From contig DAIDMK010000006.1 of the NCBI GenBank assembly GCA_027449025.1, positions 58,385 through 122,384 of the forward strand: DNA of 64,000 bases. The letters run 5' to 3'. The position numbers and the translations under genes are program-made. The stretch comes from Lutibacter sp. (GTDB lineage: Bacteria > Bacteroidota > Bacteroidia > Flavobacteriales > Flavobacteriaceae). Below the pieces are notes generated by a model. The model ran no database searches. It was not told the DNA's origin and was given only the letters and a program-made list of their open reading frames with translations. Of the stretch, positions 1 to 9,595 are shown piece after piece (the first letter of the stretch is position 1; every line of letters starts with the position of its first letter).

Positions 1-1073
1 AAAGAAAGTTCTTTATTTACGGCAGAATTCTCATTTAAATAGCTATTCAAATATTTTCTGAAGACACCAAAGTTGGTTTGGTTTCTTCCGTTGATTAAAA
101 CCGATTTGTCAGCTCCAGCTTTTTCATTATACTTCAAAATTTCACGTTGTCTATGTTCAATATATTTTGTAACCGTTTGAATTTTTTTGTATTCCTCCAC
201 TTTTTCATCTGTTAAAAATTTAATGGAAGATTGTTTAATTAAAATGGCTCTTTTGATACGTCTTCCACCAGATTCCTCCATTCCTCGCCAGTTTTGAAAA
301 GAATCTGAAATTAAGCTGTAGGTTGGGATAGTGGTATAAGTATTGTCCCAATTTTGAACAAGAACAGTTGCCAAATTAATGCCTGTCACATAACCATCGG
401 CACCAAATTTGTTGTAGGTGATCCAATCACCAATTCTTACAATATCGTTAACAGAAACTTGAATTGAAGCGACAAAACCTAATATGGTGTCTTTAAAAAT
501 TAATAAGATTACTGCGGAAGCTGCCCCAAGAGTGGCAAAGCTCATAATATCTTTTCCTGTTAATTGATACACAATAAAAATTGCGGCAATCCCCCAAAAA
601 AAAAGCATCATTACCTGCATATAACTCTCCAAAGGTTTGTCTCTGTATCTATCTTTGGTGCGCAAATATTTTTGGGTCGATCTCAAAAAACTTCGAAGAA
701 TTTTAACAACCAATACAACGCCATAAACATTTATGGCAATACTAAAAACATTAAGCAACGTTGGGAATTCACCAACAACATAAGGAACGCTGTATTTTAA
801 GACATAAATAGGAATTATATGCGCAATATATCTTGGAAAATTACTTTGTGCCAAAAAATCATCAAAAGCAGTTTTTGTTTGGAGGGAAAATACTTTAAAG
901 GATGTAATAATTACTTTTCGTAAGATTCTATCGAGAAATAATGCCGCCAAGCCAATAATAATACTGGTTGCAACCAAATTTATGGAATCTGCCCAAAAAG
1001 GAATCATTCCTTTTTCAACTAAATAATTTTCAATAATATTGGTATAATTTGATATTTCGAAATCCTTTAACAT
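1..1073 (-). CDS. MscS-family mechanosensitive ion channel (partial)
   Basis: Inner-membrane channel of the MscS superfamily, expected to open under hypo-osmotic membrane tension. About 357 residues are visible from an ATG at 1073; the C-terminus runs off the left edge. Hydrophobic segments lie near residues 31-47, 83-100, 107-128, 152-170 and 178-205. The conserved pore and beta-domain region follows, with VNDIVRIGDWI at about 209-219 and NWRGMEESGGRRIKR further on. That long beta-domain region resembles the YbdG-like branch rather than short MscS; the branch assignment is an inference. It starts 3 bp after the stop of the upstream DUF3817-like gene, so the two are probably cotranscribed. 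Confidence 0.9.
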   Translation of the reverse strand, partial: MLKDFEISNYTNIIENYLVEKGMIPFWADSINLVATSIIIGLAALFLDRILRKVIITSFKVFSLQTKTAFDDFLAQSNFPRYIAHIIPIYVLKYSVPYVVGEFPTLLNVFSIAINVYGVVLVVKILRSFLRSTQKYLRTKDRYRDKPLESYMQVMMLFFWGIAAIFIVYQLTGKDIMSFATLGAASAVILLIFKDTILGFVASIQVSVNDIVRIGDWITYNKFGADGYVTGINLATVLVQNWDNTYTTIPTYSLISDSFQNWRGMEESGGRRIKRAILIKQSSIKFLTDEKVEEYKKIQTVTKYIEHRQREILKYNEKAGADKSVLINGRNQTNFGVFRKYLNSYLNENSAVNKELS

Positions 1074-1076
1074 TTC

Positions 1077-1352
1077 CTAAAGCTTTAAATGTTTTTTATC
1101 AATATAAATAGCGCCAAATGGAATTAATGAAGCAAACATCACAATTCCAAAAGTTTTTATACTCCATTTTAACTCGTAAAAAACCATGATGGCTAAAACA
1201 ACAAACAGCAAAAATAAGATTCCGTGCACCATTCCAACAACCCGCACCATTTGCGGCAAGTTCCAAATATATTTTAAGGGCATGGCCATAAATAATAATA
1301 TTAAGAGAGAAAAACCTTCAATAAGTGTAATAATTCTAAATGCTTTAATCAT
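1077..1352 (-). CDS. DUF3817-like small integral membrane protein
   Basis: A 91-residue membrane protein with three hydrophobic segments (about 5-27, 33-59 and 66-83), ending in a charged IDKKHLKL tail. The pattern RIITLIEGFSLL, then GxxHGxLFLLF, then SLIPFGAIYIDKK, is what I recognise from DUF3817, a family of unknown function. It stops 3 bp before the ATG of the MscS-like channel and is the first gene of that pair. ATG at 1352 is the only good start. No biochemical role can be assigned. Confidence 0.8.
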   Translation of the reverse strand: MIKAFRIITLIEGFSLLILLFMAMPLKYIWNLPQMVRVVGMVHGILFLLFVVLAIMVFYELKWSIKTFGIVMFASLIPFGAIYIDKKHLKL

Positions 1353-1685
1353 TGTTTTTTCGATTTTTTAGTTAAATGCAAAGTTAAAATTTTTAAGCTT
1401 ATATGTAGCATTTATTCGTGTCTTTAAACTTTCTGATTAATAAGCTTTCAATAAATTCACACCTTTTAAACTAACTTATTTATTTAAAAATTTAAATAAT
1501 TAACGCAATGTTACTAAAGATGCATCATTAATACCTAAAATTAATTCTAACCATTCTAAATAGGAGTCAACACACTTATCTTAAAGTAATTACCCATTTT
1601 CACAAAGTAACTTAAGTCAAATAATTTGTGTTTTATGTAATTAAATTTACATACTGATTAAAACAATAAATAAAACAAAAACATT
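1353..1685. other. Intergenic, no gene seen
   Basis: AT-rich spacer of 333 bp between the DUF3817-like gene (minus) and the cytochrome pseudogene (plus). I see no ORF with family resemblance, no tRNA and no strong hairpin. It must hold the promoter of the minus-strand pair and the former promoter of the dead cytochrome gene, but no clear TAnnTTTG box stands out. Confidence 0.6.
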
Positions 1686-2451
<766 letters not shown>

Positions 2452-2524
2452 ATTGGCTGCTTTTTCGCCTAACTTCCTCACTATTTAACTCTTAATACCC
2501 AACATTTATAAAATTTTCTCATCC

Positions 2525-2881
2525 TTAGGAAAGTATCGGATTTTCAACATCTTTGGTTAAATCAAAAAAAACCGTAAATACCCTATCGGAACCCAATCGT
2601 CTTAGATTATAAGTATAGGTTTTGCTGTCAACGGTAATCTGCTAAGCATTTGAAAATGCTGCAGGAAGTACATCAACAGTTTCTTCATCAGCCGGAAATA
2701 CTTGCATATTGGGCATTCCATAATTTGTTGAAGTACCGCCATACATGGTTACTTTATCATTACTGCCATCTTCATGTCGGTGATCAAATTTTAGTTCAAT
2801 ATTGCCATTTTTGTATTTTAAAATCCAGGTTCTTGATCGATTGTCTCTAACCTTAAAAGGAATTAAATTTGCTAAAATACA
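2525..2881 (-). pseudogene. Relic of an unidentified gene, internal TAG
   Basis: Reading the minus strand from 2881 gives an open frame (..KVRDNRSRTWILKYK.., then FDHRHEDGSNDKVTMYGG, then MQVFPADEETVD) broken by TAG at 2644-2642, then a further 38 residues to TAA at 2527-2525. The TAG sits where the text reads SNA-stop-QITVD; a TGG to TAG change would restore Trp. There is no start codon at the upstream end: a TAA at 2884-2882 precedes the frame. I do not recognise a named family, though the sequence has normal protein character on both sides of the stop. Probably the 3' part of a dead gene for a secreted protein beside the dead cytochrome. Confidence 0.6.
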
Positions 2882-2934
2882 TTATTGAGTAAAAAATAAG
2901 CTCTTGAAAAATTTAGATAAAACGCCTATTATTT

Positions 2935-2966
2935 AATTATTGTTCGTACATTTGCGAATAATAATT
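2935..2966. promoter_or_regulatory. Putative ArsR operator over a -7 promoter box
   Basis: Inverted repeat with 12-nt arms, AATTATTGTTCG (2935-2946) and CGAATAATAATT (2955-2966), matching at 11 of 12 positions. The 8-nt centre is TACATTTG (2947-2954), which fits the Bacteroidota -7 consensus TAnnTTTG. The arsR ATG lies 6 bp beyond the right arm. A regulator bound here would cover the promoter, the usual layout for autoregulated ArsR/SmtB repressors. No -33 TTTG is obvious at the expected distance. Confidence 0.75.
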
Positions 2967-2972
2967 ATTCTT

Positions 2973-3278
2973 ATGAAAACTCTTTCAAAATCGGATTATT
3001 TTACCACAGAACAAGAACAAACGGCCAGGTTTGCAAAAGCTTTGGGACATCCTGTCAGAATTGCTATTTTACAATTGCTCAATTCACAGGCTTGCTGTTT
3101 TCACGGCGATATGGCCGAAGTGCTTCCCATCGCAAAATCTACACTTTCACAGCACTTAAACGAACTTAAAGATGCTGGCTTAATTAAGGGAACAATTACG
3201 CTCCCTACAGTTAAATACTGCGTCAATAAAGAAAACTGGGAGCTTGCCAAACAGTTATTAAACGCAGTCTTGAAATAA
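2973..3278 (+). CDS. ArsR/SmtB-family metalloregulator
   Basis: Winged-helix repressor of 101 residues, likely controlling the two genes behind it and itself. The core reads HPVRIAILQLLNSQACCFHG, then IAKSTLSQHLNELKDAGLIKG, the recognition helix of HTH_5 proteins. The paired cysteines in ACCFHGD sit where ArsR-type sensors carry metalloid-binding thiols. An ATG at 2973 is preferred over one at 2940 because the earlier start would lie inside the operator and upstream of the predicted transcription start. The permease gene follows after 44 bp. The inducer (arsenite, antimonite or another thiophilic ion) is not decided by sequence. Confidence 0.88.
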   Translation: MKTLSKSDYFTTEQEQTARFAKALGHPVRIAILQLLNSQACCFHGDMAEVLPIAKSTLSQHLNELKDAGLIKGTITLPTVKYCVNKENWELAKQLLNAVLK

Positions 3279-3322
3279 TTTTAATGAATTAATAATTATA
3301 TAAACAGCTTTAAAATAAAAAA

Positions 3323-4300
3323 ATGTTTGATTGGATACAACATTTAGCAGACTGGCTTATTTATTCCGTTTTTAATATTGATGCCAAAACCCATTTGGGC
3401 ATTGCCCTCAACTTCTTTATTTATGATACCTTAAAAATTTTAATCCTTTTATTTGTTATTGTTTTTTTGATGGGCATTGTAAACACCTATTTCCCCATTG
3501 AAAAATTAAAAAACTACTTGAACCGTAAAAAACTTTATGGGCTAGAATACTTTTTCGCTTCAATATTTGGGGCGATTACACCATTTTGCTCCTGCTCTTC
3601 TGTTCCATTGTTCATTGGTTTTGTACAAGGCGGAATACCTTTGGGGGTTACCTTTGCCTTTCTGATTACTTCCCCTTTGGTAAATGAAGTTGCCATCGCC
3701 ATGTTCTTGGGAATGTTTGGATTAAAAGCCACATTAATTTATGCTGGTTCTGGCATTTTGCTAGGAACTATCGGTGGCTGGTTATTGGGTAAATTTAATT
3801 TGGAACCACTTTTAACGGATTGGGTGAAACAGATTATGGCCAACACACAAACTTCCTATTCGGAATTTGAAGAAGAAAAAAGAACCTTTAAACAACGACT
3901 TCCTGAAATCACCAAAAGTGCCTGGGATATTGTAAGAGGTGTTGTGGTTTTTGTACTAATAGGTATTGCCATTGGTGCAGCGATGCACGGCTATGTGCCC
4001 GAAAATTTCTTTGCAACATACTTGGGAAGCAACGCTTGGTGGACTGTTCCAATGGCGGTTATTTTGGCCGTTCCTATGTACGCTAATGCGGCAGGAATTG
4101 TGCCTGTAATTCAGGTGTTTGTGGCAAAAGGCGTTCCTATTGGCACTGCCATCGCCTTTATGATGGCTACGGTTGGGCTATCTATACCAGAAGCCACCTT
4201 ATTGAAAAAAGTAATGACATGGAAGTTAATTGCCATTTTCTTTTTTGTAGTAACGGTATTTATCATCCTTTCTGGCTATTTATTTAATATTTTATTATGA
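3323..4300 (+). CDS. ArsP/YraQ-like permease (DUF318 family)
   Basis: Inner-membrane permease of 325 residues with about eight hydrophobic segments in two halves separated by a hydrophilic loop (about 170-200). The hallmark is TPFCSCSSVPLFIGF in the first half followed by SPLVNEVAIAMF; the second half repeats the fold with VPMYANAAG and MATVGLSIPEA. Members act in efflux of arsenicals or other metals, with the CxC pair probably binding substrate. It is the middle gene of an arsR-permease-methyltransferase operon and overlaps the next gene by 4 bp (ATGA). The substrate is unproven; a copper/zinc role is the alternative. Confidence 0.85.
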   Translation: MFDWIQHLADWLIYSVFNIDAKTHLGIALNFFIYDTLKILILLFVIVFLMGIVNTYFPIEKLKNYLNRKKLYGLEYFFASIFGAITPFCSCSSVPLFIGFVQGGIPLGVTFAFLITSPLVNEVAIAMFLGMFGLKATLIYAGSGILLGTIGGWLLGKFNLEPLLTDWVKQIMANTQTSYSEFEEEKRTFKQRLPEITKSAWDIVRGVVVFVLIGIAIGAAMHGYVPENFFATYLGSNAWWTVPMAVILAVPMYANAAGIVPVIQVFVAKGVPIGTAIAFMMATVGLSIPEATLLKKVMTWKLIAIFFFVVTVFIILSGYLFNILL

Positions 4301-4893
4301 AAAATTTTTGGGATGAACGCTACTGTAATCAGGAATATATTTACGGAAAAACACCGAATATATTTTTTGCCGAACAGTTAAAAACATTAATACCTGGTGA
4401 AATTCTTTTACCTTGTGAAGGTGAAGGGCGAAATGCCGTTTTTGCAGCTATAAAAGGATGGAAAGTTAGGGCTTTTGACACTAGTGAAGCAGGAAAAATA
4501 AAGGCTGATAAATTGGCATTAGAAAACAATGTTAATATCGATTATCTAATTGATGATGCCGTAACAGTACAATATCCACCAAACAGTTTTAATACAATTG
4601 CTTTCATTTATACCCACTTTGCTCCTGCCATCAGAAAAAAAATTCATCAAAAAGCAATTACTTGGCTGAAGCCCGGAGGTAAAATTTTATTGGAAGTATT
4701 TAATCCGAAGCAACTGCAAAACAACTCGGGCGGTCCAAAAGACATAGCAATGCTATACACTGAAGAAATGTTACGTGATGATTTTGAAGGACTTACAATT
4801 GATCTTTTAGAACCAAGCACCATCGAATTAAATGAAGGTAAACACCATACAGGAAAAGCCGATATTATTCAATTTGTGGCAACAAAAAATTGA
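4297..4893 (+). CDS. Class I SAM-dependent methyltransferase (TehB-like)
   Basis: Soluble methyltransferase of 198 residues. Motif I is LLPCEGEGRNAVFAA (about 37-51), followed by a VRAFDTSEAG acidic-loop motif and a WLKPGGKILLEVF post-motif. Overall it looks like the TehB/thiopurine methyltransferase group. Only two cysteines (positions 10 and 40) are present, so the three-cysteine set of ArsM arsenite methyltransferases is missing. It overlaps the permease by 4 bp and so belongs to the ArsR-controlled operon. Plausibly it modifies a metalloid or toxic small molecule handled by the permease; that is inference from context. Confidence 0.8.
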   Translation: MKNFWDERYCNQEYIYGKTPNIFFAEQLKTLIPGEILLPCEGEGRNAVFAAIKGWKVRAFDTSEAGKIKADKLALENNVNIDYLIDDAVTVQYPPNSFNTIAFIYTHFAPAIRKKIHQKAITWLKPGGKILLEVFNPKQLQNNSGGPKDIAMLYTEEMLRDDFEGLTIDLLEPSTIELNEGKHHTGKADIIQFVATKN

Positions 4894-5293
4894 GATGAAC
4901 AAAAAACAATTTCATTTTTTTGGGTTATTTAAAAATACTTTTTTGGTAAATTCAATTTTTTAAGCTTCTTAATCTTGATTTTTTACTATTTTAAACGCCT
5001 TCTAAATTCTTTTCTTAACGCATTTCAATTTAAATAAAAAATCCTTAAATTGTTAAACATAATAATCAACCGCATTTAATGATGGTAGCACTTTAAATAA
5101 ATGGAAAAAACCATAAATTGATGTTGTTCCCAAAATGCCATAACTCATAGCTATTTGAAGATTTAATGGCATCTTAAAATCGGATTTGGTTATGAAATTA
5201 GCGTATAAAACTCACATAAACAATTATTAAAAATTCCAATTTTAAAGCTTCATATAGCTAATTACGATAGGGCTTAAAATAAATTTATCAGTT
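4894..5293. other. Intergenic, no gene seen
   Basis: AT-rich 400-bp gap. A weak inverted repeat (ATGCCAT near 5134 and ATGGCAT near 5168) could fold with a long loop, but nothing supports it further. No ORF with family resemblance, no tRNA and no clear terminator for the methyltransferase gene. Confidence 0.5.
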
Positions 5294-6649
5294 ATGAATG
5301 AAATTATAGAAAAACAACAACTATTTTTCAATAGCAATGCAACTAAAAGTATTGAATTTAGAATTCTACAACTAAAAAAATTAAAAAAAATATTAAAGGC
5401 GAATGAAGAAATCATGAATGTAGCCATTTATGAAGATTTCAAAAGGTCTTCTTTCGAAAACTACACTGCAGAACAGGGCCTAATTATTGATGAAATTGAT
5501 ACAGCTTGTAAAAATCTAAAAAAATGGGCGAAACCAAAAAAGGTTAAAACCAACTTGGTAAATATGCCTGCCAAAAGCTATATAATTGCTGAACCACTTG
5601 GAACAACACTAGTTATCGGGGCTTGGAATTATCCATACCTTCTTTCATTAGCACCGATGATTGCCGCTATTGCTGCAGGAAATACTGTTGTTGTAAAACC
5701 AAGTGAAATTCCGGTAAACACAAGTAAAGTTATTGCCAAGCTAATTAATGAAAACTTCAATCTTGAATTTTTAAAAGTAATTGAAGGAGGAATTACAGAA
5801 ACTACCCAATTGCTCAACCAAAAGTTTGATAAAATATTTTTTACTGGAAGCTCTGCCGTTGGAAAAATAGTGTACCAAGCAGCTGCAAAAAACCTCACGC
5901 CGGTTACCTTAGAACTTGGTGGAAAAAGTCCGGCGATTTTTACGGAAAACTGCAATATAAAAATAGGCGTTAAACGCATGATATGGGCAAAGTTTTTTAA
6001 TGCAGGACAAACCTGCATCGCGCCCGATTATGTTTTTGTCCATGAATCCCAAAAAGAAGAATTCCTGAAATTGGCCGTTTCTGAAATAAAAAATGCCCAG
6101 TATTCTTTTGAAAATGATAATTACGTTCAAATTATCAACAGCAAAAACACCCAAAGAATCATTGATTTGTTAGATCCCACTAAAATTTATTATGGCGGTA
6201 ATTATGATTTAGAAAAAAGATATATTGAGCCAACTTTAATGACAAATGTAACTTTTCAGGATGCTGTGATGCAAGAAGAAATATTTGGCCCTATTTTACC
6301 AGTGATAACTTATCATAATTTAGAGGAAATTATATTAAAAATAAAATCACTTCCCAAACCACTTGCCTGTTATTTGTTTACAAACGACAGCAAGATAAAA
6401 AACAAAATCTTAAATGATATTTCGTTTGGCGGTGGCGCTATAAATGATGCTATAATGCATTTTTCAAACGGTAATCTGCCTTTTGGAGGTGTCGGCAATA
6501 GCGGCACAGGATCCTACCATGGTTTGTATGGATTCAATACATTTTCACACTTTAAAAGTATTTTGGAAAAATCTACACTTTTTGAGCCCAATTTAAAATA
6601 TTCACCCTACACTAAAAGTAAATTAAAAATGATTAAAAGAGTTATGTGA
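5294..6649 (+). CDS. Aldehyde dehydrogenase (class 3-like)
   Basis: NAD(P)-dependent aldehyde dehydrogenase of 451 residues, the short class 3-type length. The cofactor fold shows WNYPYLLSLAPMIAAIAAGN, KPSE and FFTGSSAVGKIV. The general base lies in LELGGKSPAIF and the nucleophile in FFNAGQTCIAPDYVFV. The C-terminal PFGGVGNSGTGSYHG motif is complete. It oxidises aldehydes to acids. It stands alone (200 bp to the next gene), but the following molybdenum hydroxylase of IorAB type is also an oxidative enzyme, so a shared detoxification or catabolic role is possible though not shown. Confidence 0.92.
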   Translation: MNEIIEKQQLFFNSNATKSIEFRILQLKKLKKILKANEEIMNVAIYEDFKRSSFENYTAEQGLIIDEIDTACKNLKKWAKPKKVKTNLVNMPAKSYIIAEPLGTTLVIGAWNYPYLLSLAPMIAAIAAGNTVVVKPSEIPVNTSKVIAKLINENFNLEFLKVIEGGITETTQLLNQKFDKIFFTGSSAVGKIVYQAAAKNLTPVTLELGGKSPAIFTENCNIKIGVKRMIWAKFFNAGQTCIAPDYVFVHESQKEEFLKLAVSEIKNAQYSFENDNYVQIINSKNTQRIIDLLDPTKIYYGGNYDLEKRYIEPTLMTNVTFQDAVMQEEIFGPILPVITYHNLEEIILKIKSLPKPLACYLFTNDSKIKNKILNDISFGGGAINDAIMHFSNGNLPFGGVGNSGTGSYHGLYGFNTFSHFKSILEKSTLFEPNLKYSPYTKSKLKMIKRVM

Positions 6650-6851
6650 TAAAAACAAGCCAGATTTGAGAATAATTTGCAAAACTGTTCCATCGTTTAA
6701 TTCACTTTCAAAATACCAAAATTTAATTAAGCTAACAACTTTAACTTTTCATATTGGGTTTAGTATTTAGTTAATAAGAAAAAAAACAAAGACATTAAGT
6801 TAAAAATTCTTAAATTGTACTTCTATAACTAACTGCTAATTAAATTTTAAT

Positions 6852-7316
6852 ATGATTACACTTCAAATTAATGGAGAAAAACACAATATTGATGTTGCTC
6901 CCGAAATGCCTTTGCTTTGGGCAATTAGAGATATTGTAGGACTTACAGGCACAAAATACGGCTGCGGAATTGGGGTATGTGGTTCTTGTAAAGTATTGCT
7001 AGACAATTCACCTGTACAATCGTGCATGATTCCCGTTTCGGCAGCAGAAGGCAAAAATATTGTGACTATTGAAGGTGTTTCAAAAAATTTACAACTACTG
7101 CAAGCATCTTGGCTGGCGCTAAATGTTCCCCAATGTGGATTTTGCCAGCCTGGTCAATTGATAGCAGCAACTGCATTACTCGACAAGTACAATAACCCAA
7201 CTGATGATGAAATTAATGAGGCTATGATTGGCAATATATGCCGTTGTGGCACTTACCAACGCATAAAAAACGCCATACACCGAACTGTTGAACTTAAAAA
7301 ACAAGGCTCGTTATGA
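6852..7316 (+). CDS. (2Fe-2S) subunit of xanthine dehydrogenase-family enzyme (IorA-like)
   Basis: Small electron-transfer subunit of 154 residues. The plant-type cluster ligands are C38, C43, C46 and C58 (GCGIGVCGSC). The second, all-helical cluster uses C95, C98, C130 and C132 (QCGFCQPGQ and ICRCG). This is the standard small subunit of molybdenum hydroxylases such as isoquinoline 1-oxidoreductase. Its stop overlaps the start of the large subunit by 4 bp, which argues for translational coupling and a 1:1 complex. It has no signal of its own, so it would be co-exported with the Tat-bearing large subunit. Confidence 0.93.
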   Translation: MITLQINGEKHNIDVAPEMPLLWAIRDIVGLTGTKYGCGIGVCGSCKVLLDNSPVQSCMIPVSAAEGKNIVTIEGVSKNLQLLQASWLALNVPQCGFCQPGQLIAATALLDKYNNPTDDEINEAMIGNICRCGTYQRIKNAIHRTVELKKQGSL

Positions 7317-9502
7317 ATCCAATAAGAAATATAAGTCGTAGAACTTTTGTAAAAAGTGTTGGTTTGGCTTCAGGAGGATTAATTTTAGCCTGTAATACTT
7401 CAGTTTTTTCTGATAAAGAAACAGTAGATCCTAAAGATTTAGCGAATTTCAACCCAAATTTATTTGTTCAGTTAAATGCTGACGGAAGCTTAATTTTAAT
7501 CGCTTCCCGTTCCGAAATGGGAAATGGTGTGAGAACTTCCTTAACCTCCGTTATTGCTGATGAAATGGATGCAGACTGGACCAAAGTTACCGTGCAACAA
7601 GCGGTGGGCGATGCTAAATATGGCGACCAAAATACCGATGGTTCAAGAAGTGTCCGCTATTTATATGAACCCATGCGAAAAATGGGCGCGATGGCAAGAG
7701 CCATGCTAATTACGGCTGCAGCGCAATCTTGGAAAGTTCCTGTTGCAGAATGTACCGCCGAAAACCATTATGTATTGCATAAAAGCGGTAAAAAAATTGC
7801 CTATGGCGATTTGGTTGAATTAGCTAAAAATTTGGAAGTTCCAACCGAACTCACCTATAAAAATCCGAAAGATTTCATGTATATCGGCAAAAAATTAAGA
7901 TGTGTTGATGTTGAAGAATATGCAAACGGAAGTGCCGTTTTTGGACTGGACAAGCGCTTGCCAAATATGAAATTTGCGGCCATGCAACGCTGCCCAGTAA
8001 CCTTCGGAACCGTGAAATCTTTTGATAAAACGGCTGCCCTAAAAATTCCGGGAGTTTTCGATGTAATTGAAATTCCCCGAATTGAAAAACCTTTTGGAAC
8101 GCTTGGCGGCATCGCTGTGATTGCCTCAAATACTTGGGCAGCTTTTAAAGGAAAAGAAGCCATGAAAATCGAATGGAATTACGGAGATAATGTGGTGTAC
8201 GATTCAGAAAAGTATATGAAACAAATTACCGAAAATGTCCACAAACAAGGAAAAGTTGCAAAAGATATCGGCAATGTAAATAAAGCATTTAAAAATGCCC
8301 ATAAAATTGTGGAAAGCACTTATCAATTGCCACATTTGTCCCAGTCACCTATGGAAGTTCCAAATGCAGTGGCTTGGGTTCAGGGAGATTCCTGCGAAGT
8401 ATGGGCGCCAACCCAAGACCCACAATCTGCCAGAAAAGAAGTTGTTGACTTTTTAGGAACTACGGAAGAAAAAGTCACCATCAATGTGACATTTTTAGGC
8501 GGTGGATTCGGGCGGAAATCAAAACCCGATTATGTGGTTGAAGCTGTTGCGATTTCAAAAGCGATGAATATGCCCATCCAGGTTGTTTGGACCAGAGAAG
8601 ACGACATCAAACATGGCTATTACCACACCGTAAGTGCTCAATATTTAAAAGCGTCACTTGATAAGCAAGGCAATGTAACAGGCTGGCTGAATCGTTTTGC
8701 GCTTCCTTCAATTGCTTCAACATTTTCTCCGGGAGTCGATTATCCGGCAGGATTTGAAATTTCTAGCGCTGCAAATGTGCCGTTTGATATAAAAAATATG
8801 AAAATTGAAGTCGGAAAATCGCCTGCTCACGTGCGAATTGGCTGGTTGCGTTCGGTAATTAACATTCCGCACGGATTTTCACAAAATGTTTTTGCTGATG
8901 AATTGGCTGTTGCTGCGGGCAAAGATTCGCTTGAATTTCGGTTGAATTTAATTGGAGAAGATCGCATTGAAGAAACCGAAGATCCTATAAAATACAATAC
9001 GGCACGCTTGAAAAACGTATTGAAATTGGCTGCCAAAAATGCGAATTGGGGCAAGCCGCTTCCCGAAGGTCACGCCTATGGCTTGTCGGTTCATTACAGT
9101 TTTTACTCTTATGTAGCGTCTGTAGTTGAAATTTCAATGATTGATAATAAAGTTAAAGTTCATAATGTTTATACGGTTATAGATTGTGGAACTGTGGTAA
9201 ATCGCGATACGGTAAAAGCACAAATGGAAGGTGCTGCTATTTTTGGAATGTCCTTGGCATTTTACGGAAAAATTACGGCAAAAAATGGCGCCATTGAGCA
9301 AAGTAATTATAGCGATTATAAAATGATTCGCATGAATGAAATTCCAAAAGTTCACGTAGAAATTGTTGAAAGCACCGAAAATCCAACCGGAGTTGGGGAA
9401 CCTGGTGTTCCCGTGATTGCACCAGCAATTGTAAATGCTATTTTTAAATTAACCGGAAAAAGAGTTTACAATTTGCCATTGTCAGATTACGGATTGGTAT
9501 AA
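7313..9502 (+). CDS. Molybdenum hydroxylase large subunit, Tat-exported (IorB-like)
   Basis: Catalytic subunit of 729 residues in the xanthine dehydrogenase family, binding molybdopterin cytosine dinucleotide. The N-terminus holds a twin-arginine signal (SRRTFVK, residues 8-14) and a lipobox-like LILAC with Cys27, so the enzyme is probably periplasmic and possibly lipid-anchored. Cofactor motifs include TFLGGGFGRKSKPDYVVEA mid-protein, and the catalytic glutamate is expected in GVGEPGVPVIAPAIVNA near the C-terminus. The fused two-part architecture without FAD domain matches isoquinoline 1-oxidoreductase beta subunits; the actual substrate (N-heterocycle or aldehyde) cannot be told. XdhC and a nucleotidyltransferase follow after 93 bp. 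Confidence 0.92.
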   Translation: MNPIRNISRRTFVKSVGLASGGLILACNTSVFSDKETVDPKDLANFNPNLFVQLNADGSLILIASRSEMGNGVRTSLTSVIADEMDADWTKVTVQQAVGDAKYGDQNTDGSRSVRYLYEPMRKMGAMARAMLITAAAQSWKVPVAECTAENHYVLHKSGKKIAYGDLVELAKNLEVPTELTYKNPKDFMYIGKKLRCVDVEEYANGSAVFGLDKRLPNMKFAAMQRCPVTFGTVKSFDKTAALKIPGVFDVIEIPRIEKPFGTLGGIAVIASNTWAAFKGKEAMKIEWNYGDNVVYDSEKYMKQITENVHKQGKVAKDIGNVNKAFKNAHKIVESTYQLPHLSQSPMEVPNAVAWVQGDSCEVWAPTQDPQSARKEVVDFLGTTEEKVTINVTFLGGGFGRKSKPDYVVEAVAISKAMNMPIQVVWTREDDIKHGYYHTVSAQYLKASLDKQGNVTGWLNRFALPSIASTFSPGVDYPAGFEISSAANVPFDIKNMKIEVGKSPAHVRIGWLRSVINIPHGFSQNVFADELAVAAGKDSLEFRLNLIGEDRIEETEDPIKYNTARLKNVLKLAAKNANWGKPLPEGHAYGLSVHYSFYSYVASVVEISMIDNKVKVHNVYTVIDCGTVVNRDTVKAQMEGAAIFGMSLAFYGKITAKNGAIEQSNYSDYKMIRMNEIPKVHVEIVESTENPTGVGEPGVPVIAPAIVNAIFKLTGKRVYNLPLSDYGLV

Positions 9503-9595
9503 GCCCTTTGCCCCTAAAGTGGAAATTATTCTAGAAATTTGTATGATAAAAATAAACAATTCAACGATTAAACAAATAAACGCTTTAACAACTAA

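Noticed and set aside
2650..2850. Plus-strand reading frame of 66 codons.
   Set aside because: It lies opposite the protein-like minus-strand relic and has no protein character of its own.
5130..5180. Inverted repeat ATGCCAT / ATGGCAT as a terminator or operator.
   Set aside because: Seven-bp arms with a long loop in AT-rich DNA, no T-run, and no relation to a start codon.
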